A stretch of 64,000 bases of DNA from Nocardia altamirensis NBRC 108246 (GTDB lineage: Bacteria > Actinomycetota > Actinomycetes > Mycobacteriales > Mycobacteriaceae): NCBI RefSeq assembly GCF_001612685.1, contig NZ_BDAY01000019.1, positions 62,001 to 126,000 of the forward strand. Direction: 5' to 3'. Numbering within the stretch: position 1 is the first letter of the stretch; each line of letters begins with the position of its first letter. Positions 47,053 to 55,162 of the stretch are shown piece after piece. Below the pieces are notes generated by a model that saw only the letters and a program-made list of their open reading frames with translations, was not told the origin of the DNA and did not search any database. A program made the translations under genes and the position numbers.

Positions 47053-48041
47053 GCGCCGGCTCCGCCGGTGCGGGCGTCACCGCCGTTGCCGGTCAGCCGC
47101 ACGTCCTCCGCGCCCACTGCGGAGTAGCGCAGGTACACCAGCCGCGCCGCTTCGTGCCGCGAGCGCCGGATGCCGTCCAGGATCAGGCCCGCGGTCCAGG
47201 CCAGGCTGCCGAGCAGCAGCAACGTGAAGCCGAGGAACAGCGTCGGGAACCGGGGCACCTCGCCGGTGTTGTAGAACTCGACGACGATCGGGATGGAGAG
47301 CACGATCGAGACCAGCCAGCTCAGCGTGCCGAACAGGCCGTAGAACAGGACCGGCCGCTCGTGCCTGGCCAGCCCGATGATCAGCGCCAGGATCTTGAAC
47401 CCGTCGTGATAGGTGCGCAGCTTGGATTCGCTGCCCGCCGGGCGATCACGGAAGCCGACCGGCACCGCGGTCCGCGGCACCCGCAGGTGCAGCGAGTGCA
47501 CGGTCAGCTCGGTCTCGATCTCGAACTCGCGGGAGACGGCGGGGAAGCTCTTCACGAAGCGGCGGGAGAACACCCGGAACCCGCTCAGCATGTCTTCGAC
47601 GTTCTCGCCGAACACCTTGCCGACCACGCCGTTGAGCACCTTGTTGCCGGTCTCGTGGCCCGCTCGGTACGCCGAACCGTTCTCGTCCTGCTTGCGGACG
47701 CCGAGGATGTGGTCGTAGGGGCCGTCCAGCAGCGTCTTGATCATCAACGGTGCGGCCGACGCCTCGTAGGTGTCGTCGCCGTCGATCATCAAATAGACAT
47801 CGGCCTCGATGTCGGCGAAGGCGCGGCGCACGACGTTGCCCTTGCCCTTGGTGTGCTCGTGGCGCACGATCGCGCCTGCCTCGCGTGCGCGTTCGGCCGT
47901 CTTGTCCGTACTCAGATTGTCGTAGACATAGACAACGATTCCCGGCACGGCGGCCAGCAGGTCGGCAACGACCTTGCCGACGGCGGCCTCTTCGTTGTGG
48001 CACGGCACCACTGCGGCAATACGAAGCTCGGTGGAGTCCAC
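47049..48041 (-). CDS. GT2 glycosyltransferase, polyprenyl-phosphate sugar synthase type
   Basis: A 330-residue family-2 transferase: AAVVPCHNEEAAVGKV at the N-terminus, the DGDDTYE metal-binding motif, MLSGFRVFSRRF and a C-terminal part with two transmembrane segments (about residues 232-300). This is the layout of GtrB or dolichol-phosphate-sugar synthase proteins, which load a sugar on a polyprenyl phosphate. GTG 48041 has GAGGA 8-9 nt upstream; the open frame back to 48236 has no family sequence. It is coupled to the DUF2142 gene and divergent from a gtrA gene 188 nt away. Confidence 0.87.
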   Translation of the reverse strand: MDSTELRIAAVVPCHNEEAAVGKVVADLLAAVPGIVVYVYDNLSTDKTAERAREAGAIVRHEHTKGKGNVVRRAFADIEADVYLMIDGDDTYEASAAPLMIKTLLDGPYDHILGVRKQDENGSAYRAGHETGNKVLNGVVGKVFGENVEDMLSGFRVFSRRFVKSFPAVSREFEIETELTVHSLHLRVPRTAVPVGFRDRPAGSESKLRTYHDGFKILALIIGLARHERPVLFYGLFGTLSWLVSIVLSIPIVVEFYNTGEVPRFPTLFLGFTLLLLGSLAWTAGLILDGIRRSRHEAARLVYLRYSAVGAEDVRLTGNGGDARTGGAGA

Positions 48042-48217
48042 CCGGTCAATCCTCGCGATCGGTGGCGAATGTGGGAACACCGGGAGGGTACAGGGAACCG
48101 GACCGGAACGCGTGGCCGACCTCACCGCGTTGGCGTTGCGCATTTCGGCCGAGGTGCGCAGGCTCCGAGTTGTCCGCGCCCGTCCCGCCGTCTCCGACGG
48201 CTGCCGTGCCGCTCGGG

Positions 48218-48223
48218 TACCGT
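48218..48223 (+). promoter_or_regulatory. -10 element TACCGT of the second gtrA gene
   Basis: TACCGT ends 6 nt before GTG 48230; leaderless pattern. Confidence 0.45.
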
Positions 48224-48229
48224 CGGGCG

Positions 48230-48775
48230 GTGCCAACCAGTGAATCGACCGCGCAGGCGGGCGAGACCGTGCCGCCCGCCGACGCCTCGTTCGTCGGGAA
48301 GGTAGTCACCGCGCTCAAGCAGGGCAGCGCATTCCTGGTCGTCGGTGCGATCGGGTTTCTCGTCGACGCGGGCACCTACAACCTCCTGGTGTTCTGGGGC
48401 GGCGAAGGCCTGCTTTATCACTACCCATTGCCTGCCAAGATCATTGCGATCGTGGTGGCGACGGTGGTCACCTACTTCGGCAACAAATGGTGGACGTTCG
48501 CCCATAAGAAAACGGACAATCCGGGCCGCGAATATCTGCTCTACGCCGTTTTCAATGTCATCGCGATCGGCCTGCAACTGGGCTGCCTAGGCTTCTCCCG
48601 CTACGTGCTCGACCTGTCCTCGCCGTTGTCGGACAACATCTCTGGCACGCTCATCGGCCAGATCGTGGCCGTGGTGTTCCGCTACTGGGCCTACGACACG
48701 TTCGTCTTCACGGGCGCTCGGACACCCGGCGACGGTGCCGAGAGTGGCGCTCCAGCGAATGGTCAGCAACAGTAA
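48230..48775 (+). CDS. GtrA family membrane protein (second)
   Basis: A 181-residue GtrA protein with four transmembrane segments: FLVVGAIGFLVDAGTYNLLV, the KIIAIVVATVVTYFGNKWWTF block with the typical NKWWTF, then two more helices ending RYWAYDTFVFTG. Polar tails at both ends. The likely flippase for the sugar lipid made by the divergent GT2 gene. GTG 48230 was chosen for the -10 element; a long upstream open frame has no family sequence. The GlfT2-like gene follows in the same direction after 128 nt. Confidence 0.88.
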   Translation: MPTSESTAQAGETVPPADASFVGKVVTALKQGSAFLVVGAIGFLVDAGTYNLLVFWGGEGLLYHYPLPAKIIAIVVATVVTYFGNKWWTFAHKKTDNPGREYLLYAVFNVIAIGLQLGCLGFSRYVLDLSSPLSDNISGTLIGQIVAVVFRYWAYDTFVFTGARTPGDGAESGAPANGQQQ

Positions 48776-48903
48776 CGTGACACGGCGGCACCGCGCCTGA
48801 GCAGGCAGCTATCGAGCGTGGTTGATATCCTCACCCCCGCCGCGAACGGCATCCAGGGGCGTGTCTGTCCCGTCCGGCACGAGCGACGATTTCGAGGGAC
48901 TTC

Positions 48904-50820
48904 ATGGATCAGTCGGCTACCCAAGCCGTGACCGAAACGAATGCACGAGCAACGGCCGTTGACGCCCCGGCCACCCTGCGCTCCGACCATCGGGCGCCGG
49001 AACGACTGGTGTTGCAGCGGGGCATCTTCACGGGTCCGTCGGCGAAGGTGAGCGACGAGCTGTACGCCGTCGTCAAAGGCCGCGCCCACCGCGAGCGCCA
49101 GCTGCTTCGCCTGGACAAGGGCGCATCCGCGCACACCAATTCCTACTTCGGCCGGTTCGCGGCGAGCTACTGGCAGCGCTGGACCACCGTCACCCAGGTG
49201 CGGGTCTCGATGGTGCTCGACGTCGCAGCGAAGGCCAAGGTCCGGCTGGTCGCCTCCGATATCGCGGGGCACCGCAGGATCATCGACACCGCGCAGGTCA
49301 CCGAGAGCGGGCCGTTGACGCTGACCGCGCCGCTCGACCAGTACGTCGACGGCGGCGCGATGTGGCTCGAATTCGATGCCGTCGGTGGCGATCTCGGCAT
49401 CGCCGAGGTCAGCTGGACCACGGCGGCGCCGGATCACATCCGCCCTGTCGCCATCGCGATCTGCACCTTCAACCGGGCCGAGGACTGCGCGCACACGGTA
49501 GCGGCGCTGGCCTCCGACGAGGTCGTGCTCGCCGCGATCGACGCCGTGTACGTGGTGGATCAGGGCACCGACCTGGTGGAGAACCGCCCGCGCTACCAAG
49601 AGGTCGTCCCGGTCTTCGGCGACAAGCTGCGCTACATCCGGCAGCCGAATCTCGGTGGGGCAGGCGGTTTCACGCGCGGGCTCTACGAGGTGTCCGCGGC
49701 CAACGAGCACGCCGACGTCATCCTGATGGACGACGACATTCTCTGCGAGCCGGAAACGGTGCTGCGGCTCAACGCCTTCGCCAACATGACGGTGGAGCCG
49801 ACGCTGGTCGGCGCGCAGATGTTGTTCCTGCTCAATCCCGACTACCTCAACGTCGGCGCCGAAGAGGTGCACCTGCAGGACCTGCGGCACGGGCAGAAGG
49901 TGCCGAAGGCGTTGCGCAACACCAGCATGCTCAAGCGCAACCAGGAGCGCAGGGTCGACGCGGGCTACAACGCCTGGTGGACCTGCCTGATCCCGGCCGA
50001 GGTGGTCGCCAAGATCGGGCTGCCGGTGCCGATCTTCTTCCAGTGGGACGACGTCGAATACGGCATCAGGGCGCGCGAGAACGGTTTCGTCACCGTCACG
50101 CTGCCGAACGCGGCGGTGTGGCACGCGGACTTCTACTGGAAGGACTACGACGACTGGGCGCGCTACTTCAGCACGCGCAACTCGTTGATCGTCGGATCGC
50201 TGCACACCGATCTGGATGCGAAGGCGATCTCCCGCAAGCTGTTCCGTGAGCTCTCCGAGCAGCTGGTCGCCATGCAGTACGGACTGGTGCACACCACGCT
50301 GCAAGGCATCGAGGACTTCCTGAAGGGCCCGAAGGTGCTGCAGGACGGCGGGATCGACGCACTCGCCGCCGCGAGGAGCAGCAGGGCGGACTATTCGGAG
50401 ACGATCAAGCATCCGGCGTCGACTCCGCCGGTGCGCTCCGGTGACATTCAGTTGCGCCGCGCCAGTGGCGAACCGAGCCGGGTCATCCTGGTGCTGATCA
50501 AGCGCGCCATCAACCAGTGGTTCGGGCGCACCCAGCACGGCGTCATCGGTGTCACTCGCGAAGACGCCTACTGGTGGCATGTTTCGCTGTTCGACCATGT
50601 GGTCGTCACCGACGCCTCGCAGTCCGGTGTCCGAGTGCGGCAGCGGGACAAGGCACGTGCCCGCAAACTGTTGCTCCGCACCATCCACGTGCTGCGCCGC
50701 CTGCGCCGGGAACTGCCCGCCTTGCAGCGCGAGTACCGTGCCGCGGTGCCCGAGCTGACCAGCCGCGCGAACTGGGAACGGTTGTACGGCATCGAAAGCC
50801 CGGCCAAGCCGCAGGCCTAG
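48904..50820 (+). CDS. GlfT2-like galactofuranosyltransferase
   Basis: A 638-residue cytoplasmic transferase with the GlfT2 layout: N-terminal beta domain (SYWQRWTTVTQV), GT2 core with AICTFNRAEDC, NLGGAGGFTRGLYE, the Asp triad 276-278 in LMDDDILCEP, acidic residues Asp382-Asp383 in FFQWDDVEYG and His407 in AVWHADFYW, then a helical C-terminal domain. Compared from memory with M. tuberculosis GlfT2 (637 residues) the core matches but many blocks differ (for example after the His: ADFYWKDYDDW). It may therefore be a divergent paralogue; the usual glf/ubiA/aftB neighbours are not beside it. ATG 48904 has GAGGGA upstream. Confidence 0.85.
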   Translation: MDQSATQAVTETNARATAVDAPATLRSDHRAPERLVLQRGIFTGPSAKVSDELYAVVKGRAHRERQLLRLDKGASAHTNSYFGRFAASYWQRWTTVTQVRVSMVLDVAAKAKVRLVASDIAGHRRIIDTAQVTESGPLTLTAPLDQYVDGGAMWLEFDAVGGDLGIAEVSWTTAAPDHIRPVAIAICTFNRAEDCAHTVAALASDEVVLAAIDAVYVVDQGTDLVENRPRYQEVVPVFGDKLRYIRQPNLGGAGGFTRGLYEVSAANEHADVILMDDDILCEPETVLRLNAFANMTVEPTLVGAQMLFLLNPDYLNVGAEEVHLQDLRHGQKVPKALRNTSMLKRNQERRVDAGYNAWWTCLIPAEVVAKIGLPVPIFFQWDDVEYGIRARENGFVTVTLPNAAVWHADFYWKDYDDWARYFSTRNSLIVGSLHTDLDAKAISRKLFRELSEQLVAMQYGLVHTTLQGIEDFLKGPKVLQDGGIDALAAARSSRADYSETIKHPASTPPVRSGDIQLRRASGEPSRVILVLIKRAINQWFGRTQHGVIGVTREDAYWWHVSLFDHVVVTDASQSGVRVRQRDKARARKLLLRTIHVLRRLRRELPALQREYRAAVPELTSRANWERLYGIESPAKPQA

Positions 50821-50830
50821 CGAAGGAACG

Positions 50831-50870
50831 ACGAGGGCCTGCCCGCCGACATCGGCGGGCAGGCCCTCGT
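50831..50870. terminator. Bidirectional terminator between the GlfT2-like and SDR genes
   Basis: A perfect 17-bp stem (50831-50847 with 50854-50870) and a 6-nt loop between convergent genes. The most stable-looking hairpin in the window. Confidence 0.8.
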
Positions 50871-50896
50871 TCAGTTGTGCTGGGTGACGGGGTCTT

Positions 50897-51748
50897 TCAC
50901 AGGAACAGGTCGGTGGTGAGTTCGCCGTCGCCTGGCGTTACCCGGTACTTGTCCAGGTCGGTGATGCCGTGGGCCGCGAGGACATCGTCATCGATGAAGA
51001 AGTTGCCCGACGTCGACTTGGCCGGGGACGTGAGCACCAGATAGGCCGCGTCGGCGTAGATGTCGGGGGTGCGCGAGGTGGAGATCATCTGCTCGCCGCC
51101 GAGCAGGTTCTTCACCGCGGCGGTGGCGATGGTTGTGCGCGGCCACAGCGAGTTGACGCCGATCCCGTCGCCCTTCAGCTCCTCCGCCAAACCCAGTGTG
51201 GTGAGCGACATTCCGTACTTGGCGATGGTGTAGCCCAGTGCCATGCCCGCCCACTTCGGGTCGAGGTTCAACGGCGGGGACAGCGTCAGGATATGCGGAT
51301 TGCGGTCGGCGGCGGCCGATTCGCGCAGGTGCGGGATGCTCAGCTTGGACAGCAGGAAGCTGCCGCGGCAGTTGATGTCCTGCATCAGGTCGTACTTCTT
51401 CATCGGCAGGATGTCGGTCGGGGAGATGTCGATGGCCGAGGCGTTGTTCACCACGATGTCGATGCCGCCGAATCGCTCGACCGTCTGGCGCACCGCCTCC
51501 TCGACCGCCTCGTCGATGCGTACGTCGCCGACGAACGGCAGCACCTGGCCGCCCGCCGCCTCGAGCTCGGCCGCGGCCGTGTGGATCGTGCCAGGAAGCT
51601 TGGGGTGCGGCGTATCGGTCTTGGCGATCAGGGTGATGTTGGCCCCGTCGGCCGCGGCCCGCTTCGCGATCTCCAGGCCGATGCCACGACTGCCGCCCGA
51701 CATGATCAACGTTCTGCCCGCGAGCGGCTTGGATCCCGATTCCGTCAT
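50897..51748 (-). CDS. SDR-family oxidoreductase
   Basis: A 283-residue short-chain dehydrogenase of the HSDL2-like type: cofactor loop SGGSRGIGLEIAKRA, IVVNNASAID, and a catalytic Tyr-Lys pair in YTIAK. The glycine loop followed by a Lys-containing turn (IAKTDTPHPKLPGTIH) is typical of that subgroup. The substrate is unknown. ATG 51748 has GGAG upstream. A promoter with a palindrome over its -35 lies 80-100 nt upstream (51805-51846), implying repressor control. Confidence 0.88.
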   Translation of the reverse strand: MTESGSKPLAGRTLIMSGGSRGIGLEIAKRAAADGANITLIAKTDTPHPKLPGTIHTAAAELEAAGGQVLPFVGDVRIDEAVEEAVRQTVERFGGIDIVVNNASAIDISPTDILPMKKYDLMQDINCRGSFLLSKLSIPHLRESAAADRNPHILTLSPPLNLDPKWAGMALGYTIAKYGMSLTTLGLAEELKGDGIGVNSLWPRTTIATAAVKNLLGGEQMISTSRTPDIYADAAYLVLTSPAKSTSGNFFIDDDVLAAHGITDLDKYRVTPGDGELTTDLFL

Positions 51749-51804
51749 TGACCTGCTCCTGTCGTCTGCGCCGCGGGTGAGCTCCCGCGGCCTTACGCAC
51801 TTCG

Positions 51805-51834
51805 ACAGTAAGCGTAAACCTCGGTTCTATGCAA
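51805..51834 (-). promoter_or_regulatory. Candidate promoter of the SDR gene
   Basis: On the minus strand: -35 TTGCAT (51834-51829), 18-nt spacer, -10 TACTGT (51810-51805). The -35 lies inside the palindrome at 51827-51846. Confidence 0.45.
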
Positions 51835-51846
51835 TCAGTTGCATAG
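51827..51846. promoter_or_regulatory. Operator-like palindrome upstream of the SDR gene
   Basis: CTATGCAA and TTGCATAG form a perfect 8-bp inverted repeat with a 4-nt spacer. The half-site ATGCAA/TTGCAT is also found in the palindrome at the first MarR promoter (39650-39661), with a different spacing. Confidence 0.5.
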
Positions 51847-51929
51847 GGGTAACCGGCGTGCCCGGGTGCGGGGCGGGCGGCGCGGATCGCCGACCGTGTG
51901 CCGCCCACCCCGCGATTCCGGGCAGTGTC

Positions 51930-52976
51930 TCAGCGTTTGGTGCCGCGAACGCGGTAAGCCTGGCGCTGCTGTTTGGAGATGTCGCGCCAGACGCGCTTGC
52001 GCTCGGCTTCCAGCCGCTTGTCCTGGCGCGCCGCCATCCAGGCGTTTTCCTTCGCGAGGCGCTGGTAGCTGTCGAAGCGGCGCTGGGTGAGCTCGCCGCT
52101 GTCGATGGCTTCCTGGACGGCGCAGCCGGGTTCGCCGTTGTGTGCGCAATCGGCGAATCGGCACCGGGCGGCGAAGGATTCGATGTCGCTGAAGGTCTTC
52201 TCGATCCCTTCGGCGGCGTCCCACAGCCCGACCCCGCGCAGGCCCGGTGTATCGATGAGCGTGCCGCCTGCGGGTAGCGGTCGCAGTTCCCGATGCACCG
52301 TGGTGTGCCTGCCCTTCTTGTCCGCGGCCCGAACGGCGTTGGTGGCGAACACTTCCTGGCCGAGCAGCGCATTGGCGAGGGTGGACTTGCCCGCGCCGGA
52401 CGGCCCGATCAGCGCGACCGTCCCGTCGAGCATGGCGGTCAGCACATCGAGCCCGGCGCCGTTGTTCGCGCTGACGGTGAGCGCGACCGCGCCCGGCGCG
52501 ACGGCCTGCACCTCGTCGAGCGGGATATGCACTGCCGCATCGGCTTTGGTGAGGACCACGATCGGCTGCGCGTTGCTCTCCCAGGCCAGCGCGAGCATGC
52601 GCTCGATCCGCCCGAGATCGACGTCGCCGTCGGCCGCGGTGCAGATCAGCACGGTGTCCACATTGGCGGCCAGCACCTGGGCGTGCGAACGCCCGGACAC
52701 CGACGAGCGCATGATCGCCGAGCGGCGCGGAAGCAGTTGCCGCACCGCTGGTTCGGCGTCGACGGTGACCCAGTCGCCGGTGCACAGCCCGCTGACTTCG
52801 GCATCGGCCCTCGGGCACCGAGCGCGGACAACGCCGTTCGGCGTCGCGACATCACATTCGCTGCGATCCATCCGGATCACCCTGGCGGGGACGCAGCCTT
52901 CCTCGATCATCGAGGTGTATTCGAGTGCTACGGCTTCGGTCCAGCCGTATGGAACAAGGAGGTCGTTGTCGACCAT
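51930..52976 (-). CDS. rsgA: Ribosome small-subunit-dependent GTPase A (RsgA)
   Basis: A 348-residue circularly permuted GTPase that acts in late 30S maturation. An OB-fold-like N-terminal domain (about 30-90) is followed by the permuted G domain: LTKAD (G4), ALIGPSGAGKSTLANALLG (G1 P-loop), and DTPGLRGVGL (G3). A C-terminal zinc motif is seen (RCRFADCAHNGEPGCAV). ATG 52976 has AAGGA 11 nt upstream, inside a 13-nt palindrome (52981-52993). A short leader frame with a very strong ribosome-binding site lies just upstream and may control it. Confidence 0.93.
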   Translation of the reverse strand: MVDNDLLVPYGWTEAVALEYTSMIEEGCVPARVIRMDRSECDVATPNGVVRARCPRADAEVSGLCTGDWVTVDAEPAVRQLLPRRSAIMRSSVSGRSHAQVLAANVDTVLICTAADGDVDLGRIERMLALAWESNAQPIVVLTKADAAVHIPLDEVQAVAPGAVALTVSANNGAGLDVLTAMLDGTVALIGPSGAGKSTLANALLGQEVFATNAVRAADKKGRHTTVHRELRPLPAGGTLIDTPGLRGVGLWDAAEGIEKTFSDIESFAARCRFADCAHNGEPGCAVQEAIDSGELTQRRFDSYQRLAKENAWMAARQDKRLEAERKRVWRDISKQQRQAYRVRGTKR

Positions 52977-53002
52977 GATGGAAGGAATCCTTCGTTGGGC
53001 GC

Positions 53003-53020
53003 GAGCCCAACCAGGGGCTC
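53003..53020 (-). promoter_or_regulatory. Small hairpin at the end of the rsgA leader frame
   Basis: GAGCCC at 53003-53008 pairs with GGGCTC at 53015-53020 (6 bp, 6-nt loop) across the leader stop codon. It could be part of an attenuation or coupling device; weak on its own. Confidence 0.3.
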
Positions 53021-53108
53021 AGCGAGCGGAGAATGAGGGGGAGTTTCGTGTGGCGGCGTGCGCAAGCACAGCTCGTCCGGACACGACAATCCGCACAGTC
53101 GTAGCCAC
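53019..53108 (-). CDS. Possible 29-residue leader peptide of rsgA
   Basis: GTG 53108 opens 29 codons (MATTVRIVVSGRAV at the start) ending in TGA at 53019. Upstream, AAGGAGGT (53123-53116 on the minus strand) is almost fully complementary to the 16S rRNA anti-Shine-Dalgarno, with 7 nt spacing, the strongest such site I saw in the window. The rsgA start follows 42 nt after the stop. A translated leader that tunes rsgA with ribosome availability is plausible. No known peptide family. Confidence 0.5.
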   Translation of the reverse strand: MATTVRIVVSGRAVLAHAATRNSPSFSAR

Positions 53109-53180
53109 GGTCCACACCTCCTTGCCTCTCTCGCAGTTGCCTCACACCATGGCACGCCCTTCGTGCCGCCCGCAACCGAA

Positions 53181-54242
53181 TTAACTGGGCTTCTTCGGGT
53201 CCGGCTTGCCGAACTGCTCGTTGCGGCCGAGGGCGCGCAGCTGGAACCATTCGCGCAGGCCGGCCGGGTCACGCCGGGTGACGAGGAAGAACCAGGAGAA
53301 GCGAATCCATTCCTGCGGCAGCAGCTTGCGCATGCCGGGCTGCGACATCAGGTAGCCGCGGTTGCGGTAGGTGAAATAGCGTTTCACCGGGTCATCGGGG
53401 TACTGGGTGTGCATCCGGCCGCCGAGGATCGGCTTGAACTCCGCGGCGCCGTTGGGATGCAGGTACGCGGTCTGCAGACAGGTGCCGAAGGGCAGCCCGG
53501 AGCGGACCAGCCTGCGATGCACCTCCACCTCGTCGCCGCGCACGAACAGCCGCAGGTCGGGCACGCCGATCAGATCGACCGAGGCGGCGGAGATGAGCGC
53601 GCCGTTGAACAGCGACGCGATGCCGGGCAGGAAATCCTCGTCGCCGAGTTCGGACCGCAGCCGCCGCCACACCACACCGCGGCGCAGCGGGAACGCGAGG
53701 CGATCCGGTTCGTCGATATCGCAGACCACCGGCGACACCTCGACGAGCCCGTGCCGTCGCGCGCAATCCAGCAGGATGGCAAGGACTTCCGGGCCCTCGG
53801 GCCGACCGTCGTCGTCGGCCAGCCAGACCCAGTCCGCGCCCATGCTCAGCGCGTGCAGCATGCCGAGCGCGAATCCGCCTGCGCCGCCGAGGTTGTGCGC
53901 CGACCCGAGGTAGGTGACGTCCATCGGCTGATCGCGGACCAGGTCGGCGACCTCGGACTCGTTGGCGTTGTCGACCACGATCAGGTGATCGACCGGTCGT
54001 GATTGGGACGCAATGACTTTCAGCGACTCGGCGAGCAGTTCGCGGCGCTTGTGGGTGACAACGACCGCGACGATGAGTGCGTCGGGGTTGGCGTAGGCGG
54101 GTGAGCTCGCCGGCTGCGCCACCGGCTCGTCGGCCTTTTCACCGACGGCGGGCACCGTGTCGCCGGAATCCTCCGGCGCGGAGTCGACCTGGGCTTCGGC
54201 CCCGGTCTCGATCGGGGTGTCCTGCCCGGTCGGCTCACTCAT
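53181..54242 (-). CDS. glfT1: Galactofuranosyltransferase GlfT1
   Basis: A 353-residue GT2 transferase that adds the first galactofuranose residues to the decaprenyl-linked rhamnosyl disaccharide. The acidic, Pro/Ala-rich N-terminal 55 residues look disordered. The core shows VAVVVTHKRRELL, NLGGAGGFALGM, the metal motif WLADDDGRP and RLFVRGDEVEVHRR, then THPNG-type residues (YLHPNGAAEF). ATG 54242 has GGAGG 7 nt upstream. It is the last gene of wzm-wzt-glfT1, the gene set found in M. tuberculosis (Rv3781-Rv3783). Confidence 0.9.
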   Translation of the reverse strand: MSEPTGQDTPIETGAEAQVDSAPEDSGDTVPAVGEKADEPVAQPASSPAYANPDALIVAVVVTHKRRELLAESLKVIASQSRPVDHLIVVDNANESEVADLVRDQPMDVTYLGSAHNLGGAGGFALGMLHALSMGADWVWLADDDGRPEGPEVLAILLDCARRHGLVEVSPVVCDIDEPDRLAFPLRRGVVWRRLRSELGDEDFLPGIASLFNGALISAASVDLIGVPDLRLFVRGDEVEVHRRLVRSGLPFGTCLQTAYLHPNGAAEFKPILGGRMHTQYPDDPVKRYFTYRNRGYLMSQPGMRKLLPQEWIRFSWFFLVTRRDPAGLREWFQLRALGRNEQFGKPDPKKPS

Positions 54243-54312
54243 GCTGTGCCTCCGTGGCATGGGTGGGGGGCCTGCGTGGTTACGCAGGCTGCCTCCTTCG
54301 GCCCTGACCCAC

Positions 54313-55152
54313 TCATGCCTGATTCCGCTCCAGTTCTCGTTCGTTGCTCATGGACTGTTCCGCTTCCAATTCGCGCAGCACTGTCGCGACGTGGTTTCCC
54401 GCGTCCGGACCCTCGTAGGCCCGCACCACTTCTTCGATGCCGCCACGCAAACGGATCTGTCCGTGATCGACCCACATCGCGGTATCGCAGAGCTGCGCGA
54501 GAAATTCGTTGGAATGACTGGCGAATACCAGGATGCCGGATCTGGCCACCAATTTCTGCAGACGCAGCCGGGCCTTCTTCATGAATTCGGCATCCACCGC
54601 GCCGATGCCTTCGTCGAGCAGCAGGATCTCGGGATCGATCGAGGTCACCACGCCCATGGCGAGGCGCACTCGCATGCCGGTCGAGTAGGTGCGCAACGGC
54701 ATCGACAGGTACTCGCCCAGCTCAGTGAAATCGGCGATCTCATCGATCTTGGCCAGCATCTGCTTGCGTGTCTGCCCGAGGAAAAGACCACGGATGATGA
54801 TGTTCTCGTAGCCGGAGATTTCCGGGTCCATGCCGACGCCGAGGTCGAATACCGGTGCGACTCGGCCGCGGATGCGCGCGCTACCCCGCGTCGGTTCGTA
54901 GATGCCCGAAAGCAGCCGCAGCAGTGTCGATTTGCCCGCACCGTTGTGCCCGACCAGGCCGACCTTGTCGCCTTCCTTCAGCGAAAGCGTGATGTCGCGC
55001 AGCGCCTCGACGACAACGACATCGGACTGGTTGCGTCCGATCGCGCCGCCGGCTTTGCCGAGGAAAGCCTTCTTCAACGAACGCGATTTCGCGTCGAAGA
55101 TCGGGAATTCGACCCAGGCGTTGCGGGTTTCGATACTCACATGATCGGTCAT
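54313..55152 (-). CDS. wzt: Galactan exporter ATP-binding protein Wzt
   Basis: A 279-residue ABC ATPase: Walker A GHNGAGKST, signature YSTGMRVRLAMGV and Walker B EILLLDEG with H-loop FASHS. The N-terminus has an insertion before Walker A typical of polysaccharide exporters (FLGKAGGAIGRNQ). With Wzm it moves lipid-linked galactan across the membrane so that arabinan can be added outside. ATG 55152 has AGGAG upstream; 10 nt after wzm. Confidence 0.94.
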   Translation of the reverse strand: MTDHVSIETRNAWVEFPIFDAKSRSLKKAFLGKAGGAIGRNQSDVVVVEALRDITLSLKEGDKVGLVGHNGAGKSTLLRLLSGIYEPTRGSARIRGRVAPVFDLGVGMDPEISGYENIIIRGLFLGQTRKQMLAKIDEIADFTELGEYLSMPLRTYSTGMRVRLAMGVVTSIDPEILLLDEGIGAVDAEFMKKARLRLQKLVARSGILVFASHSNEFLAQLCDTAMWVDHGQIRLRGGIEEVVRAYEGPDAGNHVATVLRELEAEQSMSNERELERNQA

Positions 55153-55162
55153 CGATCCGCTC

